From positions 38,215,929 to 38,279,928 of the forward strand of contig JAQNBH010000017.1 in the NCBI GenBank assembly GCA_028752905.1: DNA of 64,000 bases, given 5' to 3'. This document shows positions 37,540-50,059 of the stretch, piece after piece. A program made the translations under genes and the position numbers. The notes under the pieces are model-generated. The model saw nothing but the letters and a program-made list of their open reading frames with translations. It had not been told where the DNA came from and searched no databases. How positions within the stretch are numbered: position 1 is the stretch's first letter; each line of letters begins with the position of its first letter. This DNA is from Cladorhizidae sp. MBARI D1340-BT2 (taxonomy: Eukaryota > Porifera > Demospongiae > Poecilosclerida > Cladorhizidae).

Positions 37540-39745
37540 GGGGGATCTTCACTTCCAGCACTAGTTCTCTTTGCAGGCCACTCATGTGATCTAGCAGTGA
37601 GAGATCTTCACTTCCAGCACTAGTTCTCTTTGCAGGCCACTCATGTGATCTAGCAGTGAGGGATCTTCACTTCCAGCACTAGTTCTCTTTGCAGGCCACT
37701 CATGTGATCTAGTAGTGAGGGATCTTCACTTCCAGCACTAGTTCTCTTTGCAGGCCACTCATGTGATCTCTCAGTGAGGGATCTTCACTTCCAGCACTAG
37801 TTCTCTCTGCAGGCCACTCATGTGATCTAGCAGTCAGGGATCTTCACTTCCAGCACTAGTTCTCTCTGCAGGCCACTCATGTGATCTAGCAGTGAGAGAT
37901 CTTCACTTCCAGCATTAGTTCTCTTTGCAGGCCACTCATGTGATCTAGCAGTGAGAGATCTTCACTTCCAGCACTAGTTCTCTTTGCAGGCCACTCATGT
38001 GATCTACAGCAGTGAGGGATCTTCACTTCCAGCACTAGTTCCCTTTGCAGGCCACTCATGTGATCTAGCACGGAGGGGTCTTCACTTCCAGCACTAGTTC
38101 TCTTTGCAGGTCACTCATGTGATCTAGCAGTGAGAGATCTTCACTTCCAGCACTAGTTCTCTTTGCAGGCCACTCATGTGATCTACATAGCAGTGAGGGA
38201 TCTTCACTTCCAGCACTAGTTCTCTTTGCAGGCCACTCATGTGATCTAGCAGTGAGAGATCTTCACTTCCAGCACTAGTTCTCTTTGCAGGCCACTCATG
38301 TGATCTAGCAGTGAGGGATGTTCACTTCCAGCACTAGTTCTCTTTGCAGGCCACTCATGTGATCTAGCAGTGAGAGATCTTCACTTCCAGCACTAGTTCT
38401 CTTTGCAGGCCACTCATGTGATCTAGCAGTGAGGGATGTTCACTTCCAGCACTAGTTCTCTTTGCAGGCCACTCATGTGATCTAGCAGTGAGGGATCTTC
38501 ACTTCCAGCACTAGTTCTCTTTGCAGGCCACTCATGTGATCTAGTAGTGAGGGATCTTCACTTCCAGCACTAGTTCTCTTTGCAGGCCACTCATGTGATA
38601 GCAGTGAGAGATCTTCACTTCCAGCACTAGTTCTCTTTGCAGGCCACTCATGTGATCTAGCGGTGAGGGATCTTCACTTCCAGCACTAGTTCTCTTTGCA
38701 GGCCACTCATGTGATCTAGCAGTGAGAGATCTTCACTTCCAGCACTAGTTCTCTTTGCAGGCCACTCATGTGATCTAGCAATGAGGGATCTTCACTTCCA
38801 GCACTAGTTCTCTTTGCAGGCCACTCATGTGATCTACATAGCAGTGAGGGATCTTCACTTCCAGCACTAGTTCTCTTTGCAGGCCACTCATGTGATCTAG
38901 CAGTGAGAGATCTTCACTTCCAGCACTAGTTCTCTTTGCAGGCCACTCATGTGATCTAGCGGTGAGGGATCTTCACTTCCAGCATTAGTTCTCTCTGCAG
39001 GCCACTCATGTGATCTAGCAGTGATGGATCTTCACTTCCAGCACTAGTTCTCTTTGCAGGCCACTCATGTGATCTAGCAGTGAGAGATCTTCACTTCCAG
39101 CACTAGTTCTCTTTGCAGGCCACTCATGTGATCTAGTAGTGAGGGATCTTCACTTCCAGCACTAGTTCTCTTTGCAGGCCACTCATGTGATCTAGCAGTG
39201 AGAGATCTTCACTTCCAGCACTAGTTCTCTTTGCAGGCCACTCATGTGATCTAGCAGTGAGGGATCTTCACTTCCAGCACTAGTTCTCTTTGCAGGCCAC
39301 TCATGTGATCTAGTAGTGAGGGATCTTCACTTCCAGCACTAGTTCTCTTTGCAGGCCACTCATGTGATCTAGCAGTGAGAGATCTTCACTTCCAGCACTA
39401 GTTCTCTTTGCAGGCCACTCATGTAATCTAGTAGTGAGGGATCTTCACTTCCAGCACTAGTTCTCTTTGCAGGCCACTCATGTGATCTAGCAGTGAGGGA
39501 TTTTCACTTCCAGCACTAGTTCTCTTTGCAGGCCACTCATGTGATCTACATAGCAGTGAGGGATCTTCACTTCCAGCACTAGTTCTCTTTGCAGGCCACT
39601 CATGTGATCTACATAGCAGTGAGGGATCTTCACTTCCAGTACTAGTTCTCTTTGCAGGCCACTCATGTGATCTAGCAGTGAGGGATCTTCACTTCCAGCA
39701 CCAGTTCTCTTTGCAGGCCACTCATGTGATCTAGCAGTGAGAGAT
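37540..39745 (+). repeat. 59 bp array carrying strong acceptor motifs
   Basis: About 37 units with CTAGTTCTCTTTGCAGGCCA and CTCATGTGATCTAGCAGTGA plus GGATCTTCACTTCCAGCA. Each unit contains a pyrimidine tract followed by TTTGCAG|GC, an acceptor-like site in the sense of ASCC3 transcription, early in the 12.7 kb intron g-h. Units are 58-62 bp. Sequence before it (37159-37539) is unique intron without a visible gene. Confidence 0.96.
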
Positions 39746-40395
39746 CCGTGATGCCAGAGGGGCAGGGTCAATTTCCACGGCTATGCCGGCACATTATGTG
39801 GATCAACATCTGAAAGCCTCTGGTGTGCATGACTCTGTAGTCGAGGGTTACATCCCGCAGTGTAGCCCAGCCTACTCTCTTCTCAACATCAGCAAGAATG
39901 GAGCTACTGTAGCATCTAGTCAAGAGGACATGAGTGCTGACCTTTTGACCGTAACTGGTTCTTCGGTTTTCTTCCCCAGAGTAGATCACCAGACAAGAGC
40001 TTCTCTCTGTGTAAGTTGCTCGATGAGTCTCCTCCAGTTCTTTGTACTCCAAACACAAACACACAGAGGGAGGGAACGCAGTCAGCAATGACGTCTGCCG
40101 TTCTTATACTCAACTTCTCAGCATCTTCTGAGAACACCTTCAGTAGAAACCTAGCTTCTTCTCCAGCTCCTCACTCTCTGAGCGCCTTAACACGTGGTTG
40201 CTGCAGTATTGGAGAAGTGCTTGGGCCACCTCAGAATTATCTTTTCCAGTTCACCCTGGAGTGCTTCCTGTCTCTCCATGAGGGCATGTGTCAGCAGCCA
40301 TTTTTCATAAACATGTTTAGTACACGTTTACCTTGAGGAGAGAGGACTGAGGTCACCACAGACCTCGAGGAGAGAGGACTGAGGTCACCACATAC
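39746..40395 (-). other. unrecognised unique segment, possible antisense coding remnants
   Basis: Between two satellites is about 650 bp of ordinary-looking sequence. On the minus strand frames are open at 40088-39768 and 40137-39916. They contain phrases such as KELEETHRATYTERSSC and VFSEDAEKLSIRTADVIAD, but frames switch between segments and I recognise no family. A 32 bp direct duplication (GAGAGAGGACTGAGGTCACC) at about 40335-40395 duplicates a donor-like site on the minus strand. Confidence 0.35.
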
Positions 40396-40547
40396 CTTTG
40401 CAACACAAAGATGGGTCATTAGAACTGGAGCATTTGATGCGAGACTCGTGCCTATTGCCAGCATCAGGTGCTATTATTAGGCATATAATACACTTGTTCT
40501 TCTTCTCTACATATACCGGACAATGATGATGAGCCAGATCATAGCCA
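40396..40547 (-). pseudogene. piggyBac-type transposase C-terminal zinc-ribbon fragment
   Basis: On the minus strand a 152 nt exon-like segment lies between TATCTATCTATCTAG and AAG|GTATGT. It encodes HHHCPVYVEKKNKCIIC, a spacer with RHESRIKC and then NDPSLCCK. The order P-V-x-V-E-K, C-x2-C, R-x4-K-C, L-C resembles the Cys-rich C-terminal domain of piggyBac transposases, though the second Cys of the second C-x2-C is Ser. No DDD catalytic region is visible nearby. It could instead be part of a domesticated gene. The family call rests on pattern memory. Confidence 0.42.
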
Positions 40548-40622
40548 CTAGATAGATAGATAGCAAGTACCCGGGAAGTACCCGGGTAAATGCTATTTTG
40601 CTCAAATTGGTACATCAGAAAA

Positions 40623-43600
40623 TAGCATAAAAGTATACTCAGCTAACTTATAAGTAGAGCTATTTACTCACCTGGGAGCTCTTCTTCCTGTTCTCCACCA
40701 TCATCACAGTGCATATATAAAGTATACTCCAGCTAGCTTATAAGTAGAGCTATTTACTCACCTGAAAGCTCTTCTTCATGTTCTCCACCATCATCACAGT
40801 GCATATATAAAGTATACTCCAGCTAGCTTATAAGTAGAGCTATTTACTCACCTGGGAGCTCTTCTTCCTGTTCTCCACCATCATCACAGTGCATATATAA
40901 AGTATACTCCAGCTAGCTTATAAGTAGAGCTATTTACTCACCTGGGGAGCTCTTCTTCATGTTCTCCACCATCATCACAGTGCATATATAAAGTATACTC
41001 CAGCTAGCTTATAAGTAGAGCTATTTACTCACCTGGAAGCTCTTCTTCATGTTATCCACCATCATCACAGTGCATATATAAAGTATACTCCAGCTAGCTT
41101 ATAAGTAGAGCTATTTATTCACCTGGGAGCTCTTCTTCATGTTCTCCACCATCATCACAGTGCATATATAAAGTATACACAGCTAGCTTATAAGTAGAGC
41201 TATTTACTCACCTGGAAGCTCTTCTTCCTGTTCTCCACCATCATCACAGTGCATATATAAAGTATACTCCAGCTAGCTTATAAGTAGAGCTATTTACTCA
41301 CCTGGGAGCTCTTCTTCCTGTTCTCCACCATCATCACAGTGCATATATAAAGTATACTCCAGCTAGCTTATAAGTAGAGCTATTTACTCACCTGGAAGCT
41401 CTTCTTCCTGTTCTCCACCATCATCACAGTGCATATATAAAGTATACTCAGCTAGCTTATAAGTAGAGCTATTTACTCACCTTGGAGCTCTTCTTCATGT
41501 TCTCCACCATCATCACAGTGCATATATAAAGTATACTCCAGCTAGCTTATAAGTAGAGCTATTTACTCACCTGGGAGCTCTTCTTCATGTTCTCCACCAT
41601 CATCACAGTGCATATATAAAGTATACTCCAGCTAGCTTATAAGTAGAGCTATTTACTCACCTTGGAGCTCTTCTTCATGTTCTCCACCATCATCACAGTG
41701 CATATATAAAGTATACTCCAGCTAGCTTATAAGTAGAGCTATTTACTCACCTGGGAGCTCTTCTTCCTGTTCTCCACCATCATCACAGTGCATATATAAA
41801 GTATACTCAGCTAGCTTATAAGTAGAGCTATTTACTCACCTGGGGAGCTCTTCTTCATGTTCTCCACCATCATCACAGTGCATATATAAAGTATACTCCA
41901 GCTAGCTTATAAGTAGAGCTATTTACTCACCTGGGAGCTCTTCTTCATGTTCTCCACCATCATCACAGTGCATATATAAAGTATACTCCAGCTAACTTAT
42001 AAGTAGAGCTATTTACTCACCTGGAAGCTCTTCTTCATGTTCTCCACCATCATCACAGTGCATATATAAAGTATACTCAGCTAGCTTATAAGTAGAGCTA
42101 TTTACTCACCTGGGAGCTCTTCTTCATGTTCTCCACCATCATCACAGTGCATATATAAAGTATACTCCAGCTAGCTTATAAGTAGAGCTATTTACTCACC
42201 TGGGGAGCTCTTCTTCATGTTCTCCACCATCATCACAGTGCATATATAAAGTATACTCCAGCTAGCTAATAAGTAGAGCTATTTACTCACCTGGAAGCTC
42301 TTCTTCATGTTCTCCACCATCATCACAGTGCATATATAAAGTATACTCAGCTAGCTTATAAGTAGAGCTATTTACTCACCTGGGAGCTCTTCTTCATGTT
42401 CTCCACCATCATCACAGTGCATATATAAAGTATACCCAGCTAGCTTATAAGTAGAGCTATTTACTCACCTGGGAGCTCTTCTTCATGTTCTCCACCATCA
42501 TCACAGTGCATATATAAAGTATACTCAGCTAGCTTATAAGTAGAGCTATTTACTCACCTGGAAGCTCTTCTTCATGTTCTCCACCATCATCACAGTGCAT
42601 ATATAAAGTATACTCAGCTAGCTTATAAGTAGAGCTATTTACTCACCTGGGAGCTCTTCTTCCTGTTCTCCACCATCATCACAGTGCATATATAAAGTAT
42701 ACTCAGCTAGCTTATAAGTAGAGCTATTTACTCACCTGGGAGCTCTTCTTCCTGTTCTCCACCATCATCACAGTGCATATATAAAGTATACTCAGCTAGC
42801 TTATAAGTAGAGCTATTTACTCACCTGGGAGCTCTTCTTCATGTTCTCCACCATCATCACAGTGCATATATAAAGTATACTCCAGCTAGCTTATAAGTAG
42901 AGCTATTTACTCACCTGGGAGCTCTTCTTCATGTTCTCCACCATCATCACAGTGCATATATAAAGTATACTCAGCTAGCTTATAAGTAGAGCTATTTACT
43001 CACCTGGGAGCTCTTCTTCATGTTCTCCACCATCATCACAGTGCATATATAAAGTATACTCAGCTAGCTTATAAGTAGAGCTATTTACTCACCTGGGAGC
43101 TCTTCTTCCTGTTCTCCACCATCATCACAGTGCATATATAAAGTATACTCCAGCTAGCTTATAAGTAGAGCTATTTACTCACCTGGGGAGCTCTTCTTCA
43201 TGTTCTCCACCATCATCACAGTGCATATATAAAGTATACTCAGCTAGCTTATAAGTAGAGCTATTTACTCACCTGGGGAGCTCTTCTTCATGTTCTCCAC
43301 CATCATCACAGTGCATATATAAAGTATACTCCAGCTAGCTTATAAGTAGAGCTATTTACTCACCTGGGAGCTCTTCTTCATGTTCTCCACCATCATCACA
43401 GTGCATATATAAAGTATACTCAGCTAGCTTATAAGTAGAGCTATTTACTCACCTGGGAGCTCTTCTTCCTGTTCTCCACCATCATCACAGTGCATATATA
43501 AAGTATACTCAGCTATCTTATAAGTAGAGCTATTTACTCACCTGGGAGCTCTTCTTCCTGTTCTCCACCATCATCACAGTGCATATATAAAGTATACTCC

Positions 43601-46600
43601 AGCTAGCTTATAAGTAGAGCTATTTACTCACCTGGAAGCTCTTCTTCATGTTCTCCACCATCATCACAGTGCATATATAAAGTATACTCAGCTAGCTTAT
43701 AAGTAGAGCTATTTACTCACCTGGGAGCTCTTCTTCCTGTTCTCCACCATCATCACAGTGCATATATAAAGTATACTCAGCTAGCTTATAAGTAGAGCTA
43801 TTTACTCACCTGGGAGCTCTTCTTCATGTTCTCCACCATCATCACAGTGCATATATAAAGTATACTCAGCTAGCTTATAAGTAGAGCTATTTACTCACCT
43901 GGAAGCTCTTCTTCCTGTTCTCCACCATCATCACAGTGCATATATAAAGTATACTCCAGCTAGCTTATAAGTAGAGCTATGTATTTACTCACCTGGAAGC
44001 TCTTCTTCATGTTCTCCACCATCATCACAGTGCATATATAAAGTATACTCAGCTAGCTTATAAGTAGAGCTATTTACTCACCTGGGAGCTCTTCTTCATG
44101 TTCTCCACCATCATCACAGTGCATATATAAAGTATACTCCAGCTAGCTTATAAGTAGAGCTATTTACTCACCTGGGAGCTCTTCTTCATGTTCTCCACCA
44201 TCATCACAGTGCATATATAAAGTATACTCCAGCTAGCTTATAAGTAGAGCTATTTACTCACCTGGGGAGCTCTTCTTCATGTTCTTCACCATCATCACAG
44301 TGCATATATAAAGTATACTCCAGCTAGCTTATAAGTAGCACTATTTACTCACCTGGAAGCTCTTCTTCATGTTATCCACCATCATCACAGTGCATATATA
44401 AAGTATACCCAGCTAGCTTATAAGTAGAGCTATTTACTCACCTGGAACCTCTTCTTCCTGTTCTCCACCATCATCACAGTGCATATATAAAGCATACTCA
44501 GCTAGCTTATAAGTAGAGCTATTTACTCACCTGGGAGCTCTTCTTCCTGTTCTCCACCATCATCACAGTGCATATATAAAGTATACTCAGCTAGCTTATA
44601 AGTAGAGCTATTTACTCACCTGGGAGCTCTTCTTCATGTTCTCCACAATCATCACAGTGCATATATAAAGTATACTCCAGCTAGCTTATAAGTAGAGCTA
44701 TTTACTCACCTGGAAGCTCTTCTTCCTGTTCTCCACCATCATCACAGTGCATATATAAAGTATACTCCAGCTAGCTTATAAGTAGAGCTATTTACTCACC
44801 TGGAAGCTCTTCTTCATGTTCTCCACCATCATCACAGTGCATATATAAAGTATACTCAGCTAGCTTATAAGTAGAGCTATTTACTCACCTGGGAGCTCTT
44901 CTTCCTGTTCTCCACCATCATCACAGTGCATATATAAAGTATACTCCAGCTAGCTTATAAGTAGAGCTATTTACTCACCTGGAAGCTCTTCTTCATGTTC
45001 TCCACCATCATCACAGTGCATATATAAAGTATACTCCAGCTAGCTTATAAGTAGAGCTATTTACTCACCTGGGAGCTCTTCTTCATGTTCTCCACCATCA
45101 TCACAGTGCATATATAAAGTATACCGCTTATAAGTAGAGCTATTTACTCACCTGGGAGCTCTTCTTCATGTTCTCCACCATCATCACAGTGCATATATAA
45201 AGTATACTCCAGCTAGATTATAAGTAGAGCTACAGTATTTACTCACCTGGAAGCTCTTCTTCATGTTCTCCACCATCATCACAGTGCATATATAAAGTAT
45301 ACTCCAGCTAGCTTATAAGTAGAGCTATTTACTCACCTGGGAGCTCTTCTTCATGTTCTCCACCATCATCACAGTGCATATATAAAGTATACTCAGCTAG
45401 CTTATAAGTAGAGCTATTTACTCACCTGGGAGCTCTTCTTCATGTTCTCCACCATCATCACAGTGCATATATAAAGTATACCCAGCTAGCTTATAAGTAG
45501 AGCTATTTACTCACCTGGAAGCTCTTCTTCATGTTCTCCACCATCATCACAGTGCATATATAAAGTATACTCCAGCTAGCTTATAAGTAGAACTATTTAC
45601 TCACCTGGGAGCTCTTCTTCATGTTCTCCACCGTCATCACAGTGCATATATAAAGTATACTCCAGCTAGCTTATAAGTAGAGCTATTTACTCACCTGGGA
45701 GCTCTTCTTCCTGTTCTCCACCATCATCACAGTGCATATATAAAGTATACTCAGCTAGCTTATAAGTAGAGCTATTTACTCACCTGGGAGCTCTTCTTCC
45801 TGTTCTCCACCATCATCACAGTGCATATATAAAGTATACTCCAGCTAGCTTATAAGTAGAGCTATTTACTCACCTGGGAGCTCTTCTTCCTGTTATCCAC
45901 CATCATCACAGTGCATATATAAAGTATACTCCAGCTAGCTTATAAGTAGAGCTATTTATTCACCTGGGAGCTCTTCTTCATGTTCTCCACCATCATCACA
46001 GTGCATATATAAAGTATACACAGCTAGCTTATAAGTAGAGCTATTTACTCACCTGGAAGCTCTTCTTCCTGTTCTCCACCATCATCACAGTGCATATATA
46101 AAGTATACTCCAGCTAGCTTATAAGTGGAGCTATTTACTCACCTGGAAGCTCTTCTTCATGTTCTCCACCATCATCACAGTGCATATATAAAGTATACTC
46201 AGCTAGCTTATAAGTAGAGCTATTTACTCACCTGGGAGCTCTTCTTCATGTTCTCCACCATCATCACAGTGCATATATAAAGTATACACAGCTAGCTTAT
46301 AAGTAGAGCTATTTACTCACCTGGAAGCTCTTCTTCCTGTTCTCCACCATCATCACAGTGCATATATAAAGTATACTCCAGCTAGCTTATAAGTAGAGCT
46401 ATTTACTCACCTGGGAGCTCTTCTTCCTGTTCTCCACCATCATCACAGTGCATATATAAAGTATACTCAGCTAGCTTATAAGTAGAGCTATTTACTCACC
46501 TTGGAGCTCTTCTTCATGTTCTCCACCATCACCACAGTGCATATATAAAGTATACTCCAGCTAGCTTATAAGTAGAGCTATTTACTCACCTGGGAGCTCT

Positions 46601-48757
46601 TCTTCCTGTTCTCCACCATCATCACAGTGCATATATAAAGTATACTCAGCTAGCTTATAAGTAGAGCTATTTACTCACCTGGGAGCTCTTCTTCATGTTC
46701 TCCACCATCATCACAGTGCATATATAAAGTATACTCCAGCTAACTTATAAGTAGAGCTATTTACTCACCTGGAAGCTCTTCTTCATGTTCTCCACCATCA
46801 TCACAGTGCATATATAAAGTATACTCAGCTAGCTTATAAGTAGAGCTATTTACTCACCTGGGAGCTCTTCTTCCTGTTCTCCACCATCATCACAGTGCAT
46901 ATATAAAGTATACTCAGCTAGCTTATAAGTAGAGCTATTTACTCACCTGGAAGCTCTTCTTCCTGTTCTCCACCATCATCACAGTGCATATATAAAGTAT
47001 ACTCCAGCTAGCTTATAAGTAGAGCTATTTACTCACCTGGAAGCTCTTCTTCATGTTCTCCACCATCATCACAGTGCATATATAAAGTATACTCAGCTAG
47101 CTTATAAGTAGAGCTATTTACTCACCTGGGAGCTCTTCTTCATGTTCTCCACCATCATCACAGTGCATATATAAAGTATACTCAGCTAGCTTATAAGTAG
47201 AGCTATTTACTCACCTGGGAGCTCTTCTTCATGTTCTCCACCATCATCACAGTGCATATATAAAGTATACTCCAGCTAACTTATAAGTAGAGCTATTTAC
47301 TCACCTGGGAGCTCTTCTTCATGTTCTCCACCATCATCACAGTGCATATATAAAGTATACTCAGCTAGCTTATAAGTAGAGCTATTTACTCACCTGGGAG
47401 CTCTTCTTCCTGTTCTCCACCATCATCACAGTGCATATATAAAGTATACTCCAGCTAGCTTATAAGTAGAGCTATTTACTCACCTGGAAGCTCTTCTTCA
47501 TGTTCTCCACCATCATCACAGTGCATATATAAAGTATACTCAGCTAGCTTATAAGTAGAGCTATTTACTCACCTGGAAGCTCTTCTTCATGTTCTCCACC
47601 ATCATCACAGTGCATATATAAAGTATACTCCAGCTAGCTTATAAGTAGAGCTATTTACTCACCTGGGAGCTCTTCTTCCTGTTCTCCACCATCATCACAG
47701 TGCATATATAAAGTATACTCAGCTAGCTTATAAGTAGAGCTATTTACTCACCTGGGAGCTCTTCTTCATGTTCTCCACCATCATCACAGTGCATATATAA
47801 AGTATACTCCAGCTAGCTTATAAGTAGAGCTATTTACTCACCTGGGAGCTCTTCTTCATGTTCTCCACCATCATCACAGTGCATATATAAAGTATACTCA
47901 GCTAGCTTATAAGTAGAGCTATTTACTCACCTGGGAGCTCTTCTTCATGTTCTCCACCATCATCACAGTGCATATATAAAGTATACTCCAGCTAGCTTAT
48001 AAGTAGAGCTATTTACTCACCTGGAAGCTGTTCTCCACCATCATCACAGTGCATATATAAAGTATACTCCAGCTAGCTTATAAGTAGAGCTATTTACTCA
48101 CCTGGGAGCTCTTCTTCCTGTTCTCCACCATCATCACAGTGCATATATAAAGTATACTCAGCTAGCTTATAAGTAGAGCTATTTACTCACCTGGAAGCTC
48201 TTCTTCATGTTCTCCACCATCATCACAGTGCATATATAAAGTATACACAGCTAGCTTATAAGTAGAGCTATTTACTCACCTGGAAGCTCTTCTTCATGTT
48301 CTCCACCATCATCACAGTGCATATATAAAGTATACACAGCTAGCTTATAAGTAGAGCTATTTACTCACCTGGAAGCTCTTCTTCATGTTCTCCACCATCA
48401 TCACAGTGCATATATAAAGTATACTCAGCTAGCTTATAAGTAGAGCTATTTACTCACCTGGGAGCTCTTCTTCCTGTTCTCCACCATCATCACAGTGCAT
48501 ATATAAAGTATACCCAGCTAGCTTATAAGTAGAGCTATTTACTCACCTGGGAGCTCTTCTTCCTGTTCTCCACCATCATCACAGTGCATATATAAAGTAT
48601 ACTCAGCTAGCTTATAAGTAGAGCTATTTACTCACCTGGGAGCTCTTCTTCCTGTTCTCCACCATCATCACAGTGCATATATAAAGTATACTCAGCTAGC
48701 TTATAAGTAGAGCTATTTACTCACCTGGGAGCTCTTCTTCCTGTTCTCCACCATCAT
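40623..48757 (-). repeat. 8.1 kb array of a ~90 bp unit with a perfect minus-strand donor
   Basis: About 90 units (88-91 bp). On the + strand each contains TAAGTAGAGCTATTTACTCA followed by CCTGG, then TCTTCTTC(A/C)TGTTCTCCACC and GTGCATATATAAAGTATAC. Read on the minus strand, every unit is GATGATGGTGGAGAACATGA AGAAGAGCTCCCAG|GTGAGTAAAT, an open stretch ending in a consensus donor. Variation is limited to a few switches (GGGAGC/GGAAGC, CATG/CCTG, ACTCAGC/ACTCCAGC). At its right end the last unit merges into single-copy sequence at 48725-48776. Confidence 0.95.
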
Positions 48758-48776
48758 AAGAGTCATATCTCGATCA
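48725..48776 (-). pseudogene. single-copy parent of the 90 bp array exon end
   Basis: On the minus strand, after GTGCCTAG, 52 nt run to CAG|GTGAGT. They contain the same GATGATGGTGGAGAACAGGA text as the array but with unique upstream sequence. Two frames are possible: one reads MTLMMVENRKKSSQ, the other YDSYDGGEQEEELPG (this one meets a TGA at the very start). I infer this is the ancestral exon from which the array was amplified. Confidence 0.35.
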
Positions 48777-48862
48777 CTAGGCACATCAGCAGACCACTGG
48801 CCTGGCCATAAATCGGTCGAAAATCAACCATTTCACTCAGAGCTGCTGGCTCTTCCAGGTCT

Positions 48863-48988
48863 CTAGTGTGTTATGCTGGTAGGTGAACATCCCTTCTCCT
48901 TCTTCATCTCTCCTTTCAACTCAGAGAGCCCAAAATCTTCGTCATCCAGCATTGCTAAAACATCGTTAACATTTTGTCTCCAGGCCAT
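48863..48988 (-). pseudogene. possible piggyBac-type transposase N-terminus
   Basis: A minus-strand ATG at 48988 opens a 41-codon frame: MAWRQNVNDVLAMLDDEDFG then LSELKGEMKKEKG, stopping at 48863. An N-terminal amphipathic stretch followed by LDDEDFGLS is wording I associate with piggyBac-like transposases. It lies on the same strand as, and upstream of, the zinc-ribbon fragment at 40547-40396. Too short to be certain; a chance frame is possible. No clear donor at its end. Confidence 0.35.
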
Positions 48989-49235
48989 TTTTTCGATCAC
49001 ACGGGCAAGCTTGACATCAAGATTACCATGGTTACATAGGTGATATATGTTAGATATTTTTTAATTTGGCTCTAGCAGAGCACTGGGCATGCCTAGATAT
49101 CTTAAGCGTGAGCATAGCTCAAACTAACGATTTGATATTATAATTTGCGGTCATTACCAAAAAAATCCATAATTATGGCGTCTACAGCAGTGAATCGGTT
49201 GATGTTGATCATTTCCCACCATTGTTAGGATTCTA

Positions 49236-49600
49236 GCATTTCAGAGAGAAAGAGGGAGACAGAAAGAGGGAGAGAGAAAGAGGGGGAGGAGGGGGAGAGA
49301 GAAAGAGGGGGGTGAGGGGGAGAGAAAGAGGGGGAGAGAAAGAAGGGGAGGAGGGAGAGAGAAAGAGGGGGAGAGAAAGAGGGGGAGGAGGGGGAGAGAA
49401 AGAGGGGGAGGAGGGAGAGAGTAAGAGGGGGAGAGAGAGGGGGGGAGGAGGGAGAGAGAAAGTGGGAGGAGGAGGGAGAGAGGAAGAGGGGGAGAGAAAG
49501 AGGGGGAGGAGGGAGAGAGTAAGAGGGGGGGAGAGAGAGGGGGAAGAGGGGGAGAGAAAGAGGGGGGGAGGGGGAGAGGAAGAGGTGTGAGGAGAGAGAA
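49236..49600. repeat. polypurine GAGAGAAAGAGGGGGA tract
   Basis: About 365 bp in which almost every + strand base is G or A, with imperfect units of 16-30 bp. Mirror symmetry and purine purity make it a triplex (H-DNA) candidate. Pro/Leu/Ser frames on the minus strand are artefacts. It sits about 210 bp before the acceptor of exon h. Confidence 0.93.
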
Positions 49601-49810
49601 GGGAAGTGAACTTGTTTTCTTGGTATGCCTGCAGCATTCTGTACTTTGTGAAACACAAAATGTGTGCAATGGTGGATTTTTTTTTTACCAATGGAAAAAA
49701 TCTATTCCTATGCGGCCTTGAATTAGCATGAATTTAGTTCGAAGGTATTTTTGACCCAATAAAAATTAAAAAAAAATTATGACATATTTTCGTTTGTTTT
49801 TGATTTGCAG

Positions 49811-50059
49811 GTGATGTCCAGCCAAAATATGATCAGGATAGTCGGTCTTTCTGCAACGCTACCCAATTACCTGGATATCGCAAAATTTCTCCGTGTGAAC
49901 CCTCACAAGGGACTGTTCTTCTTCGACGGCAGGTTTCGACCCGTTCCCCTGTCGCAGTCCTTCATCGGCGTCAAAGCTCTCAACCGGATGACTGCAATGA
50001 GACAAATGGAGGAAGTGTGTTACGACAAAGTGCTTGACAACGTGCAAAATGGATACCAA
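49811..50059 (+). CDS. ASCC3: ASCC3 exon h: motif III and RecA1-RecA2 linker
   Basis: The acceptor is TTGATTTGCAG and the donor CAA|GTGAGT. 83 codons, phase 0-0. It starts VMSSQNMIRIVGLSATLPN, with motif III SATLPN at 49850-49867. GLFFFDGRFRPVPLSQSFIG follows, a hallmark of Ski2-like/ASCC3 helicases, then MEEVCYDKVLDNVQNGYQ at the exon end. It resumes the protein after a 12.7 kb intron filled with two large satellites. Confidence 0.97.

Noticed and set aside
49225..49691. Three overlapping Ser/Pro/Leu frames
   Set aside because: Translations of the polypurine tract.
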